Of a DNA stretch of 64,000 nucleotides, positions 1 through 7,676 are shown piece after piece; within the stretch, counting starts at the first letter, position 1, and the number at the start of each line of letters is the position of its first letter. The translations under genes and the position numbers were made by a program. The stretch comes from Pseudogracilibacillus sp037892545. GTDB taxonomy: Bacteria; Bacillota; Bacilli; Bacillales; Amphibacillaceae. A model generated the notes under the pieces. That model saw only the letters and a list, made by a program, of their open reading frames with translations. It did not search any database and was not told where the DNA came from. The stretch covers positions 186,001-250,000 of the forward strand of contig NZ_JBBKBG010000001.1 of assembly GCF_037892545.1 (NCBI RefSeq). The letters run 5' to 3'.

Positions 1-32
1 ATCATAATTAATGTTCTACTTCTTTTTTGCAC
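1..32 (-). CDS. 5' end of a gene downstream of bcd, possibly butyrate kinase (partial)
   Basis: After the bcd stop the minus strand shows a G-rich purine stretch (GAGATGGGG) and then a GTG codon at 32-30. It opens a frame reading M-Q-K-R-S-R-T-L-I-M that runs off the window edge. In B. subtilis the gene after bcd is buk, whose product starts with a short basic segment and then a beta-strand leading to an NPGSTSTK motif. The visible residues fit that start but do not reach the motif, so the identity is inferred from gene order only. Confidence 0.3.
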   Translation of the reverse strand, partial: MQKRSRTLIM

Positions 33-50
33 AACAACGCCCCATCTCTA

Positions 51-1139
51 TTAGTAACTTAAAATATTTTTGTTTTTCGGTAAAAACTGTCCACGTGCTT
101 TTTGCACCGCTTCGATCCGTTCCTCTGCAATTTTGTTCGCTGCTTTATAGGTTGGGATATCTTCTTTTCTTGATTTTTCAAAAACAGCTGTAAGCACATG
201 ATAAATATTTTCCACTTTGTTTAATGCACGTTTTTCATCATAACCTTCTAATTCATCTGCCACATTTATGACTCCACCTGAGTTAATTACATAATCTGGT
301 GCATAGATAATATTTTTTTCATGTAATATTTCTCCGTGACGTGCTTCTGCTAATTGATTATTCGCACTACCGGCAATTACTTTTGCTTTTAATCTCTTAA
401 TCGTATCATCATTGATGGTGCCACCTAAAGCACACGGTGCATAAATATCACAATCCACATCATAAATAGCTTCTGGTGCAACGGCTTCTGCACCAAAATC
501 TTTCACCGCTCGTTCCACTTGCGCTTCATTTATATCTGTAACGATTAATTGTGCACCTTCCTCGTGTAAATAGGTACATAATGCATAAGCAACATGACCG
601 ACACCTTGAACGGCAATTCTTTTCCCTTGTAAACTGTCAGATTGAAATGCAGCAAATGCGGCAGCCTTCATCCCTTTATAAATACCTAATGCAGTTACTG
701 GTGATGGATCACCGACGCCTCCTGAAGATGTGCCACAAACATAATTTGTTTCCATATGAATATAATCCATATCTTGTTCGGTTGTTCCAACATCTTCCGC
801 TGTAATATAACGGCCGTTTAAGCTTTCTACATATCTCCCGAATGCACGAAACATACTTTCGGATTTATCCTTACTCGGGTCTCCGATAATGACTGCTTTT
901 CCCCCACCGATATTTAATCCAGCTGCTGCATTTTTATATGTCATCCCTTTGGCAAGACGAAGCACATCTTCTAATGCTTCCTCCTCTGAAGTGTAATTCC
1001 ACATTCTCGTACCACCTAATGCTGGTCCAAGTGTTGTATCATGAATTGCAATAATCGCCTTCAAGTTACTACTTTTCTCATAACAAAAGATTACTTGCTC
1101 ATAATCGTCCTGTTCCATCATTTTAAAAATAGCCATCAT
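51..1139 (-). CDS. bcd: Leucine (branched-chain amino acid) dehydrogenase
   Basis: NAD-dependent oxidative deamination of leucine, valine and isoleucine to their 2-oxo acids, the entry step of branched-chain fatty-acid precursor supply. The 362-residue product has the family length. It shows the substrate and catalytic region MTYKNAAAGLNIGGGK (lysines at about 69 and 81), a dinucleotide-binding GVGHVA turn near 180 and the C-terminal PDYVINSGGVINVADE block. The frame opens ATGATG; an AAGGGG site lies 6 nt before the first ATG and 9 nt before the second, so either may be used. A sigma-54-type promoter lies just upstream and bkdR precedes it on the same strand. ptb, which separates bkdR and bcd in B. 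subtilis, is absent here. Confidence 0.95.
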   Translation of the reverse strand: MMAIFKMMEQDDYEQVIFCYEKSSNLKAIIAIHDTTLGPALGGTRMWNYTSEEEALEDVLRLAKGMTYKNAAAGLNIGGGKAVIIGDPSKDKSESMFRAFGRYVESLNGRYITAEDVGTTEQDMDYIHMETNYVCGTSSGGVGDPSPVTALGIYKGMKAAAFAAFQSDSLQGKRIAVQGVGHVAYALCTYLHEEGAQLIVTDINEAQVERAVKDFGAEAVAPEAIYDVDCDIYAPCALGGTINDDTIKRLKAKVIAGSANNQLAEARHGEILHEKNIIYAPDYVINSGGVINVADELEGYDEKRALNKVENIYHVLTAVFEKSRKEDIPTYKAANKIAEERIEAVQKARGQFLPKNKNILSY

Positions 1140-1170
1140 TTTTTACCCCTTCTCTTTATTATTTATATAT

Positions 1171-1186
1171 GCAATTATCGTACCAA
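1171..1186 (-). promoter_or_regulatory. Sigma-54 (SigL) -24/-12 promoter of bcd
   Basis: The minus strand reads TTGGTACGATAATTGC, matching the sigma-54 consensus TTGGCACG-N4-TTGC with one mismatch in the -24 block. It would start transcription about 20 nt before the bcd ATG. The adjacent gene encodes a sigma-54 activator of the BkdR type, which is the known regulatory pair for this operon in B. subtilis. Confidence 0.85.
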
Positions 1187-1229
1187 CTTTGAATACTAGA
1201 TAAATCAATGATTTAGTGGAATGAATTTC

Positions 1230-1272
1230 GCATATTTTTGCAAAACATGCAAATTATTGCATGAAAAAATGC
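1230..1272 (-). promoter_or_regulatory. Candidate upstream activating sequence for BkdR
   Basis: Between the bkdR stop and the -24/-12 promoter lies a run of TGCA-centred repeats (TTTGCAAAA, CATGCAAA, TTGCATGA) flanked by GCAT and ATGC. It begins about 45 nt upstream of the -24 element, a usual distance for an enhancer-binding protein site. That BkdR is the protein bound is inferred from position. Confidence 0.5.
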
Positions 1273-1279
1273 GCTTAAT

Positions 1280-3259
1280 TTAATCGATTCCATATTTTTC
1301 TAACTTATAATATAAGTTTCGAACAGAAATGTTTAATTGTTTTGCGGTATTCGTTTTATGAAAATCATTATTTTTATACACATTATAAATATATTCTCTC
1401 TCAAACTGTTCTGTTGCAGTTTGTAGTGAAAGATGATCCTCTACTTGAAACTGAGTTTGTTGTTTATCGGTTTCAAATTCTAACATTGGCAAGTGTGTGT
1501 ACAATATTTCTTCTTCTGATATATCCATAAATATAATCGCACGACTTATCACATTTTCTAGTTCTCTTACATTTCCTGGCCAGCTATATTGTTTCAATTT
1601 TTTCATTGCCACAGCAGAAATAGATTGAACATTTCTACCATATTGTTGGTTTACCTTCTCAATCATATAATGAACTAATTGATGCATATCATCTATTCTG
1701 TCACGTAATGGTGGAATGAAAATAGGCAAACGATTTAGTCTGTAATATAAATCTTCCCTAAATTTTTTATTTGTAATCGCTTTTTCTAAATTTACATTTG
1801 TTGCTGTAATGATCCGAATGTCTAGTGGAATAGAGGTTGTGCCCCCTACCTTTGTAATTTCCTTTTCTTGCAACACTCGTAAAATTTTCGCCTGCATATG
1901 GAGCGATAAATCACCAATCTCATCTAAAAAGATCGTGCCGTAATTCGCTTCTTCAAACAAGCCTTTTTTCCCACCACGTTTTGCTCCAGTAAAAGCACCG
2001 TCTTCATAACCAAATAATTCACTTTCTAACACAGATTCTGCAATAGCAGCGCAATTTACTCGAATAAACTTGCGATGCCTTCGATTACTTGCATTATGAA
2101 TAGCGTGGGCAAACAATTCTTTCCCCGTTCCTGATTCTCCCCTTAACAAAACAGTTGCGTGTGTGTTTGCTGCAATCTTCGCTTGTTCAATGGAAAGTTT
2201 CATTTCTTGAGATGTTCCGATAATATCTTCAAATGTATAGGTCGCTTCTAAGCTACGTATAATTTGTTTGACGCGATTTAGTTCATTTGTTAATTCATGT
2301 ATGACAGACATATCATGAATAACAGCGACACTCCCTTTTAATTTTCCTTGAACGATGATCGGCGCAACATTGACGACAACTTCTTTTTTATTCGGACCAA
2401 CAAATAGTTTAGCACCTCGAATAGGCCGACGAGTTTGCAAAACTTTCATATGAACACTTTCCCCTTCAGAAATATCAACAGTAGCTGGTTGTCCAATGAC
2501 GTCTTTTTCCGTTAATCCTGTTATTTTTGTATATGCAGGATTGATCATTAATCCAATTCCATTTTCATCTACGACACTAATCGCTTCGTCTGAAGAATAA
2601 ATAATTGCTTCTAACATCGATTTAATTTCTTTTAAGTCCGTATTTTCCTCTGCAATTTCTTTCAATTGTTTTGCATCTTTAAATATCGCAAATGCCCCAA
2701 CTAATTGATTCGAGCTATTTCGAAGCGGCATTCGTGTTGTAATAATTTCCCTATTATTTTGTAACGTTAATTTTTTATGTAATTCAATTTCTTGTCTATG
2801 TAACACTTCAGGTAATTTACTATTTGGAATCACATCTAAGATATGAGTACCAATCGGGTCGTCCTTCCACCCAATCATTTCTTTTGCCGCTTTATTCATC
2901 ATTTGAATATTACTATCAATATTAATGAAAATAATCCCGTCTTGTATATGGTTTAATAGAAGTTCTATATGCATCATATGCAACTTTTTTTCATTTAAGA
3001 TTGGACGAAATGCCATTAATGTATCCTTTTGTATAAGCATCGCATCTTCTCTTTTAAGTTGTCGCAATATCGACAATGTTTCCGGGTTTCCGACTGCATC
3101 TAAAATATAATCAAAGTGGACGAATAATTCATTTGTAACATAATGATCAAATGTTTTCTCATCCAAGACGACGCCATGCATATTCGGTAATTTATCAATA
3201 AAACTTGCAAAATCTTGACCCAATTTATTTGTACCATTGATTAAAATTTCATGCATCAT
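1280..3259 (-). CDS. bkdR: Sigma-54-dependent transcriptional activator, BkdR type
   Basis: Enhancer-binding protein that activates sigma-54 RNA polymerase at branched-chain amino-acid catabolic genes. In order: an N-terminal region of about 100 residues, two PAS-like domains (about 104-210 and 216-320), an AAA+ domain with Walker A GESGTGKE, the sigma-54 contact loop GAFTGA and Walker B IFLDEIGD, then a Fis-type helix-turn-helix at the C-terminus. The frame is open upstream to GTG codons that overlap the AAGGTGG ribosome site. The start is therefore placed at the ATGATG pair at 3259/3256, 5-8 nt downstream. It lies directly upstream of bcd and its sigma-54 promoter. Confidence 0.93.
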   Translation of the reverse strand: MMHEILINGTNKLGQDFASFIDKLPNMHGVVLDEKTFDHYVTNELFVHFDYILDAVGNPETLSILRQLKREDAMLIQKDTLMAFRPILNEKKLHMMHIELLLNHIQDGIIFINIDSNIQMMNKAAKEMIGWKDDPIGTHILDVIPNSKLPEVLHRQEIELHKKLTLQNNREIITTRMPLRNSSNQLVGAFAIFKDAKQLKEIAEENTDLKEIKSMLEAIIYSSDEAISVVDENGIGLMINPAYTKITGLTEKDVIGQPATVDISEGESVHMKVLQTRRPIRGAKLFVGPNKKEVVVNVAPIIVQGKLKGSVAVIHDMSVIHELTNELNRVKQIIRSLEATYTFEDIIGTSQEMKLSIEQAKIAANTHATVLLRGESGTGKELFAHAIHNASNRRHRKFIRVNCAAIAESVLESELFGYEDGAFTGAKRGGKKGLFEEANYGTIFLDEIGDLSLHMQAKILRVLQEKEITKVGGTTSIPLDIRIITATNVNLEKAITNKKFREDLYYRLNRLPIFIPPLRDRIDDMHQLVHYMIEKVNQQYGRNVQSISAVAMKKLKQYSWPGNVRELENVISRAIIFMDISEEEILYTHLPMLEFETDKQQTQFQVEDHLSLQTATEQFEREYIYNVYKNNDFHKTNTAKQLNISVRNLYYKLEKYGID

Positions 3260-3404
3260 AGTCACCACCTTGAAATAAATTGCAAGAACCTACTTTAATC
3301 ATAATAGAACTTACGTATAATAACAAGAACTATTCCTTTACATTTTAATAAACAGAGAAGGTTTGATATAATAATAGTATTCTATCTAGAAAAAGGGGAA
3401 GAAA

Positions 3405-3644
3405 ATGATAAGATTTATCGCTGCAGCAATTTTGTTTATTCCTGGCATTCTTGGAGCATTTGGAATTAAACTGATGCGTGATGCAGTTTTTAATGAAGTA
3501 TATGCGTTATTAATAAATGAAGGTATTCAGTTTGTTGTTGGATTAATTTTATTTTTATTCGGTTTAGCTTTTATTGGAGGATTTATTTATCATCGTGATA
3601 AAAAACGAAATTTAGTCAAAGAAAAAGAATATACAGAGAAATAA
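3405..3644 (+). CDS. yqzF: DUF2627 small membrane protein, YqzF type
   Basis: A 79-residue protein with two hydrophobic segments (about 3-20 and 43-62), a short loop carrying GIKLMRD, and a basic tail starting HRDKKRN. This matches the DUF2627 family, whose B. subtilis member yqzF also lies next to bkdR. Function is unknown. The start has a clear AAGGGG site 6 nt upstream. It is divergent from bkdR, and an aspartokinase gene follows 22 nt downstream on the same strand. Confidence 0.85.
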   Translation: MIRFIAAAILFIPGILGAFGIKLMRDAVFNEVYALLINEGIQFVVGLILFLFGLAFIGGFIYHRDKKRNLVKEKEYTEK

Positions 3645-3666
3645 GGAAGAAGGAGACCAAATAAAC

Positions 3667-5013
3667 ATGAAAGTAGCAAAATTCGGTGGTAGTTCATTAG
3701 CAAATGCAACACAATTTAAAAAAGTAGCAAATATTGTAATGGAGGATGAAGAACGTAAGTTTATTGTTGTTTCTGCACCTGGAAAAAGACATGATAAAGA
3801 TTATAAAATAACAGATTTATTAATTAATTTAGGAAATGCATTTTACAATAAAGATAAGTATAAATCTTATTACATTACGATTATTGATCGATTTACAAAA
3901 ATAATCAATGAATTAAATGTGGATGATGCATTAGTGGAAGAAATTAAAGCGAAAATTGATGCGACATTAGATGCTTCTTTATCTTATGAAGATTTAATGA
4001 ATCAAATTAAAGCATTAGGTGAAGATAGCTCGGCAAAAATTTTAAGTGCCTATTTACAAACATTAGGTGTAAATGCACATTACGTAAACCCTAAAGATGC
4101 CGGGATTATCGTCAAAAATGATCCACATGGTGCTCAATTGCTGGAAGATAGTTATGAAAAAATTTATACTTTACGTGAAAAAGATGGTGTTTCAGTTATC
4201 CCAGGATTTTTTGGTTTCACAAAAGACGGACAATTGGCAACATTCTCACGAGGAGGGTCTGATATAACTGGGGCAATTATTTCAGCAGGCGTGGAAGCAA
4301 CATTATACGAAAACTTTACAGATGTTGACTCAGTTTATGCGGTGAATCCATCCATTGTTGAAAATCCACATGAAATTAAACAGCTTACATATCGTGAAAT
4401 GCGCGAACTATCCTATGCTGGATTTTCCGTATTCCATGATGAAGCTTTAATACCTGCATTTAATGCACGTATCCCTGTTTGTATTAAAAATACGAATAAT
4501 CCATCTGCTCCAGGAACAATGATTGTTGCAGACCGTGAAGTAGATGATAGATGTGTCGTCGGAATTGCAAGTGACACGGGATTCTCCAGTTTATATGTAA
4601 GTAAATTTTTAATGAACCGTGAAATCGGGTTTGGACGAAAATTATTTCAAATTCTCGAAAATGAACAAGTATCATTTGAACACTCCCCTTCTGGAATTGA
4701 TGACATGTCCATTATTATTCGAGACAGTCAATTAACAGAGGAAAAGGAACAAAAAATTGTCAAACGTATTTATGATGAATTACATGCTGATTTTGTTGCA
4801 TTTCATCGTGATTTAGCTTTAATTATGGTCGTTGGTGAAGGAATGAACGAAGCAATTGGTATGGCACAAACAGCAACAACTGCTTTAGGCGAAGCGAATG
4901 TAAACTTAGAAATGATCAACCAAGGTTCATCTGAGGTTTCTATGATGTTCGGTATTAAAGCAAATGATTTACATCGAGCAATTAAAGCATTATATAGAGC
5001 TTACTTCGAATAG
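3667..5013 (+). CDS. thrD: Aspartate kinase, aspartokinase III type
   Basis: ATP-dependent phosphorylation of L-aspartate, the first step towards lysine, methionine and threonine. The 448-residue protein has the N-terminal KFGGSS nucleotide-binding motif, the VVSAPGKR segment, FSRGGSDITGA in the catalytic core and C-terminal ACT-type regulatory repeats from about residue 300. The unsplit length and N-terminal sequence fit B. subtilis YclM/ThrD better than DapG or LysC. No lysine riboswitch was seen upstream. An AAGGAG site lies about 11 nt before the ATG. In B. subtilis this gene is elsewhere, so the position between yqzF and spo0A is lineage-specific. Confidence 0.9.
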   Translation: MKVAKFGGSSLANATQFKKVANIVMEDEERKFIVVSAPGKRHDKDYKITDLLINLGNAFYNKDKYKSYYITIIDRFTKIINELNVDDALVEEIKAKIDATLDASLSYEDLMNQIKALGEDSSAKILSAYLQTLGVNAHYVNPKDAGIIVKNDPHGAQLLEDSYEKIYTLREKDGVSVIPGFFGFTKDGQLATFSRGGSDITGAIISAGVEATLYENFTDVDSVYAVNPSIVENPHEIKQLTYREMRELSYAGFSVFHDEALIPAFNARIPVCIKNTNNPSAPGTMIVADREVDDRCVVGIASDTGFSSLYVSKFLMNREIGFGRKLFQILENEQVSFEHSPSGIDDMSIIIRDSQLTEEKEQKIVKRIYDELHADFVAFHRDLALIMVVGEGMNEAIGMAQTATTALGEANVNLEMINQGSSEVSMMFGIKANDLHRAIKALYRAYFE

Positions 5014-5047
5014 TATATAAAGTTATTAAAAAAGTTTGAAACATATA

Positions 5048-5250
5048 GTAAAAATAAATAAAACACGAATAATTGATTTTGGATAAATGCGATATCAATG
5101 TACTAAGTCATATACATGGGTAAAACTTTGTCAATAGGGATCACATGATACGCCCCCCTATTGACTTTGTAAATTATGATTTACTCTGTGACCATAAATT
5201 ATGTACATTAGCTTTCATTTTCCGTCTCATTATTCGTGTTTTTATTTACT
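5048..5250. repeat. About 200-bp imperfect palindrome between thrD and spo0A
   Basis: Nested inverted arms share one centre near 5150: a perfect 14-bp outer pair (5060-5073 with 5229-5242, AAAACACGAATAAT), a 7-bp middle pair (5097-5103 with 5203-5209, AATGTAC) and a 10-bp inner pair (5130-5139 with 5156-5165, GTCAATAGGG). The segments between the arms also align as approximate complements. The stretch lies between convergent genes and holds no convincing gene. It may be a miniature transposable element, a structured RNA or a terminator-like structure. Confidence 0.7.
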
Positions 5251-5375
5251 TCCCATCCTATTCCAAACTTTTTATGCATGATAAAGAAACAATGATGACA
5301 TATATAAATTACCTGATAAAATTTTTACAACTAAATAATACATATTAAAATAATCATTTCGGAAGAGGTAAACAA

Positions 5376-6161
5376 TTAACTCACTTTTGCATTTAATCTT
5401 AATCTGTCAGCGAGCATGGCGATAAATTCAGAGTTTGTCGGTTTCGCTTTGGCAATATTCACTGTATAACCAAACATTTCCGTAATAGAGTCGATATTCC
5501 CTCTATCCCATGCCACTTCAATTGCATGTCGTATCGCCCGTTCCACCCTGGATGGAGTCGTATTGTATTTTTTTGCAATATCTGGGTATAAAATTTTTGT
5601 AATTGCCCCGAGTAATTCAACATCTTCGTACACCATTTGAATTGCTTCACGTATATATAAATATCCTTTAATATGTGCTGGTACACCGATTTCGTGCATG
5701 ATATTCGTAATGGTCGTCTCAATATTTTCTTTCGATACATTTTTTGTCTTTTCATTTGAAACAAGTGATTGTGTTGCATAAGTACTTTCACGATCCATCA
5801 CTTCACGAATTTTGGTCATTAAATGTTCGAAATCAAATGGTTTTAACATAAAATAAGAAACACCATAATTTAATGCTTGTCGCATTACTTCTTCTTGTCC
5901 AAATGCCGTTAGCATAATCACTTTAGGTTTTTCTTCCATCGATTCATTCATCCACTCTAATACAGCCAGTCCGTCTTTATGTGGCATAATAATATCAAGT
6001 AATACAACATCTGGCTTTACACTCATTAATTTTTCGACACATTCTACTCCATCATGTGCAATACTAACTACTTCCATGTCATCTTGTTCAGAAATATACG
6101 TGTGTAAAATATTGACTAGCTCTCGATTGTCATCGGCAACAGAAATCTTAATTTTCCCCAA
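5376..6161 (-). CDS. spo0A: Sporulation response regulator Spo0A
   Basis: Master regulator of sporulation entry, activated by phosphorelay. The 261-residue protein has a receiver domain with the acidic pair D10-D11, phosphoacceptor D56 in VVLLDIIMP, and conserved T85 and K107. A linker (about 125-150) leads to the Spo0A DNA-binding domain with the recognition-helix region TPSRVERAIRHAIEVAWDRG. Translation must begin at TTG (6161-6159): an in-frame TGA lies directly before it and AAGGGGTG sits 7 nt upstream. A sigma-H promoter and a 0A box lie upstream. spoIVB precedes it, as in B. subtilis. Confidence 0.97.
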   Translation of the reverse strand: MGKIKISVADDNRELVNILHTYISEQDDMEVVSIAHDGVECVEKLMSVKPDVVLLDIIMPHKDGLAVLEWMNESMEEKPKVIMLTAFGQEEVMRQALNYGVSYFMLKPFDFEHLMTKIREVMDRESTYATQSLVSNEKTKNVSKENIETTITNIMHEIGVPAHIKGYLYIREAIQMVYEDVELLGAITKILYPDIAKKYNTTPSRVERAIRHAIEVAWDRGNIDSITEMFGYTVNIAKAKPTNSEFIAMLADRLRLNAKVS

Positions 6162-6200
6162 TCATCCACACCCCTTATAAAATTGCTTTCTATATGTATT

Positions 6201-6227
6201 ATTCGACAAGATTACATTTATTCCTTC
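6201..6227 (-). promoter_or_regulatory. Sigma-H promoter of spo0A with overlapping 0A box
   Basis: The minus strand reads GAAGGAATA, 11 nt, then GTCGAAT. This fits the sigma-H consensus RnAGGAwWW-N11/12-RnnGAAT at every fixed base. The -10 overlaps TGTCGAA (6202-6208), the Spo0A-binding box. In B. subtilis spo0A is likewise read from a sigma-H promoter controlled by Spo0A~P. Confidence 0.85.
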
Positions 6228-6240
6228 ACAAAGAAGAAAA

Positions 6241-6270
6241 AACTTTCTGCCTGGAGACAGAAAGTTTATG
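6241..6270 (-). terminator. Rho-independent terminator of spoIVB
   Basis: Arms AAACTTTCTG and CAGAAAGTTT flank an 8-nt loop, followed on the minus strand by further T residues. The structure begins within the last codons of spoIVB and lies upstream of the spo0A promoter, separating the two units. Confidence 0.85.
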
Positions 6271-7480
6271 CCGCATCATTCTTCTTTTTTAATGTTAATT
6301 CCGCTTCCTCTAACATCCACTCGATATGCACACCATAACCTGATGTTGGATCATTGACGAAAACATGTGTCACCGCACCGATTATTTTGTCATTTTGAAT
6401 GATTGGACTTCCACTCATTCCTTGGACAATCCCGCCAGTTTTATCTAATAAGCGTTTATCGGTTACTTTTAATACAATTCCTTTCGTCGCTTTGAACGGT
6501 TGTTTGGATGCGTGTAAAATTTCCACATCAAATTTTTCGATTTTATCTTTTTCAATAACCGTCCATATTTCAGCAGGACCTTTTTCGATTTCATGTGCAA
6601 AGGCAATATCTAATGGTTCTTCACTTTTTAATAAATTGTCGTTTAAAGTACCATAAATACCAAAAGGGCTATTTTTTACAACATTTCCTAATTTATTTTG
6701 TTTCATTGAAAATGTTGCCTTTTTCTCACCAGGAATTCCTTTATTTCCTTTTTTAATGCTCGTTACTTTTGATAAAACAATTTTTCCGTCATGAATATTT
6801 ACAGGTTTATTTGTTGCAGCATCATTTACTGTATGTCCTAATGCTCCATATTTTTTGGTTGTCGGATCATAAAAAGTAATGGTGCCAATACCAGAAGAAG
6901 CATTTTTCATATAGAGCCCAATCTGATATTTATTTTCTTTTTTATTTTTTACAGGTTTAACGTTGGTAGAAATTTCTTTTCCATTCCTTTTTAATGTAAT
7001 GGCAATATCTTCATTTTTTTCTGCATACTTTTTAACAATCGTAGGAATTTCGTTAATGTCTTTAATTTTTTCATCATTCATGGATAAAATAATATCACCT
7101 ACTCTTATGTTTGCCTGTTTTGCTGGTGATGTTACATCTTTTCCATCTAATGCATGATGGCCAACGACGACCACACCTGTTGATTGTAATTGTATTCCGA
7201 TCGATTCACCACCTGGTACTACTTTTTTTCGTGTTTCATTTGTAGCTTGGATTTTCTTCAATGGCACTTGATTCGCGTAAAATGTCATTTCTGTTTCATC
7301 TGTAGATGTAGTGGTCGTAACTTCTGTTTCATAAGATTTGTCACTGAAGTATTGGAGGTTTGTTTCAACAGTGTTTGGAATATCGGTAAAAATAGATGTT
7401 ATGGAAGAAAACGGTGTGTATAGAAAGAGTAAAAGAGTAAAAAAATAAAAAAGACGAATGATTTTTTTCTGTACATGCAA
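6266..7480 (-). CDS. spoIVB: SpoIVB serine peptidase
   Basis: Forespore-secreted S55-family peptidase that triggers pro-sigma-K processing through SpoIVFA in late sporulation. The 404-residue protein has an N-terminal membrane segment (about 8-28), a PDZ domain (about 100-175, with SPAKQANIRVGDIILS), an ALGH motif and the catalytic serine region GMSGSP around 354-359. The start is TTG at 7480 with GAGGAG about 10 nt upstream; the nearby ATG is out of frame. It lies between recN and spo0A as in B. subtilis. Confidence 0.95.
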   Translation of the reverse strand: MHVQKKIIRLFYFFTLLLFLYTPFSSITSIFTDIPNTVETNLQYFSDKSYETEVTTTTSTDETEMTFYANQVPLKKIQATNETRKKVVPGGESIGIQLQSTGVVVVGHHALDGKDVTSPAKQANIRVGDIILSMNDEKIKDINEIPTIVKKYAEKNEDIAITLKRNGKEISTNVKPVKNKKENKYQIGLYMKNASSGIGTITFYDPTTKKYGALGHTVNDAATNKPVNIHDGKIVLSKVTSIKKGNKGIPGEKKATFSMKQNKLGNVVKNSPFGIYGTLNDNLLKSEEPLDIAFAHEIEKGPAEIWTVIEKDKIEKFDVEILHASKQPFKATKGIVLKVTDKRLLDKTGGIVQGMSGSPIIQNDKIIGAVTHVFVNDPTSGYGVHIEWMLEEAELTLKKKNDAA

Positions 7481-7635
7481 TTTTGGTCAGCTCCTCATTC
7501 GTTTTTGTTTCGATATGTTTAATGTGACCAAAATGGCTCTATTTTAAACGAGCAAAACTTAAGCAAATTTGTGTAATTTTGGATGAATAAAAAATGAGGC
7601 AATGTGAGGAGGGTAGCAAGTGTGAAGTAATCCCA

Positions 7636-7676
7636 TCTTAAAAACTGAATGGTGCCATTACCATCCAGTTTTTAAG
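7636..7676 (-). terminator. Hairpin at the end of recN
   Basis: Arms of about 16 bp (CTTAAAAACTGgATGG against CCATtCAGTTTTTAAG, one mismatch) overlap the recN stop. The T run lies inside the 3' arm and the downstream sequence is only moderately T-rich, so this is a probable rather than a textbook terminator. Confidence 0.6.

Noticed and set aside
3645..3667. Possible lysine riboswitch before the aspartokinase gene
   Set aside because: Only 22 nt separate it from yqzF, with no room for an L-box.
5145..5348. 67-codon plus-strand open frame
   Set aside because: It starts inside the palindrome centre and has no ribosome site; its sequence is explained by the inverted arms.
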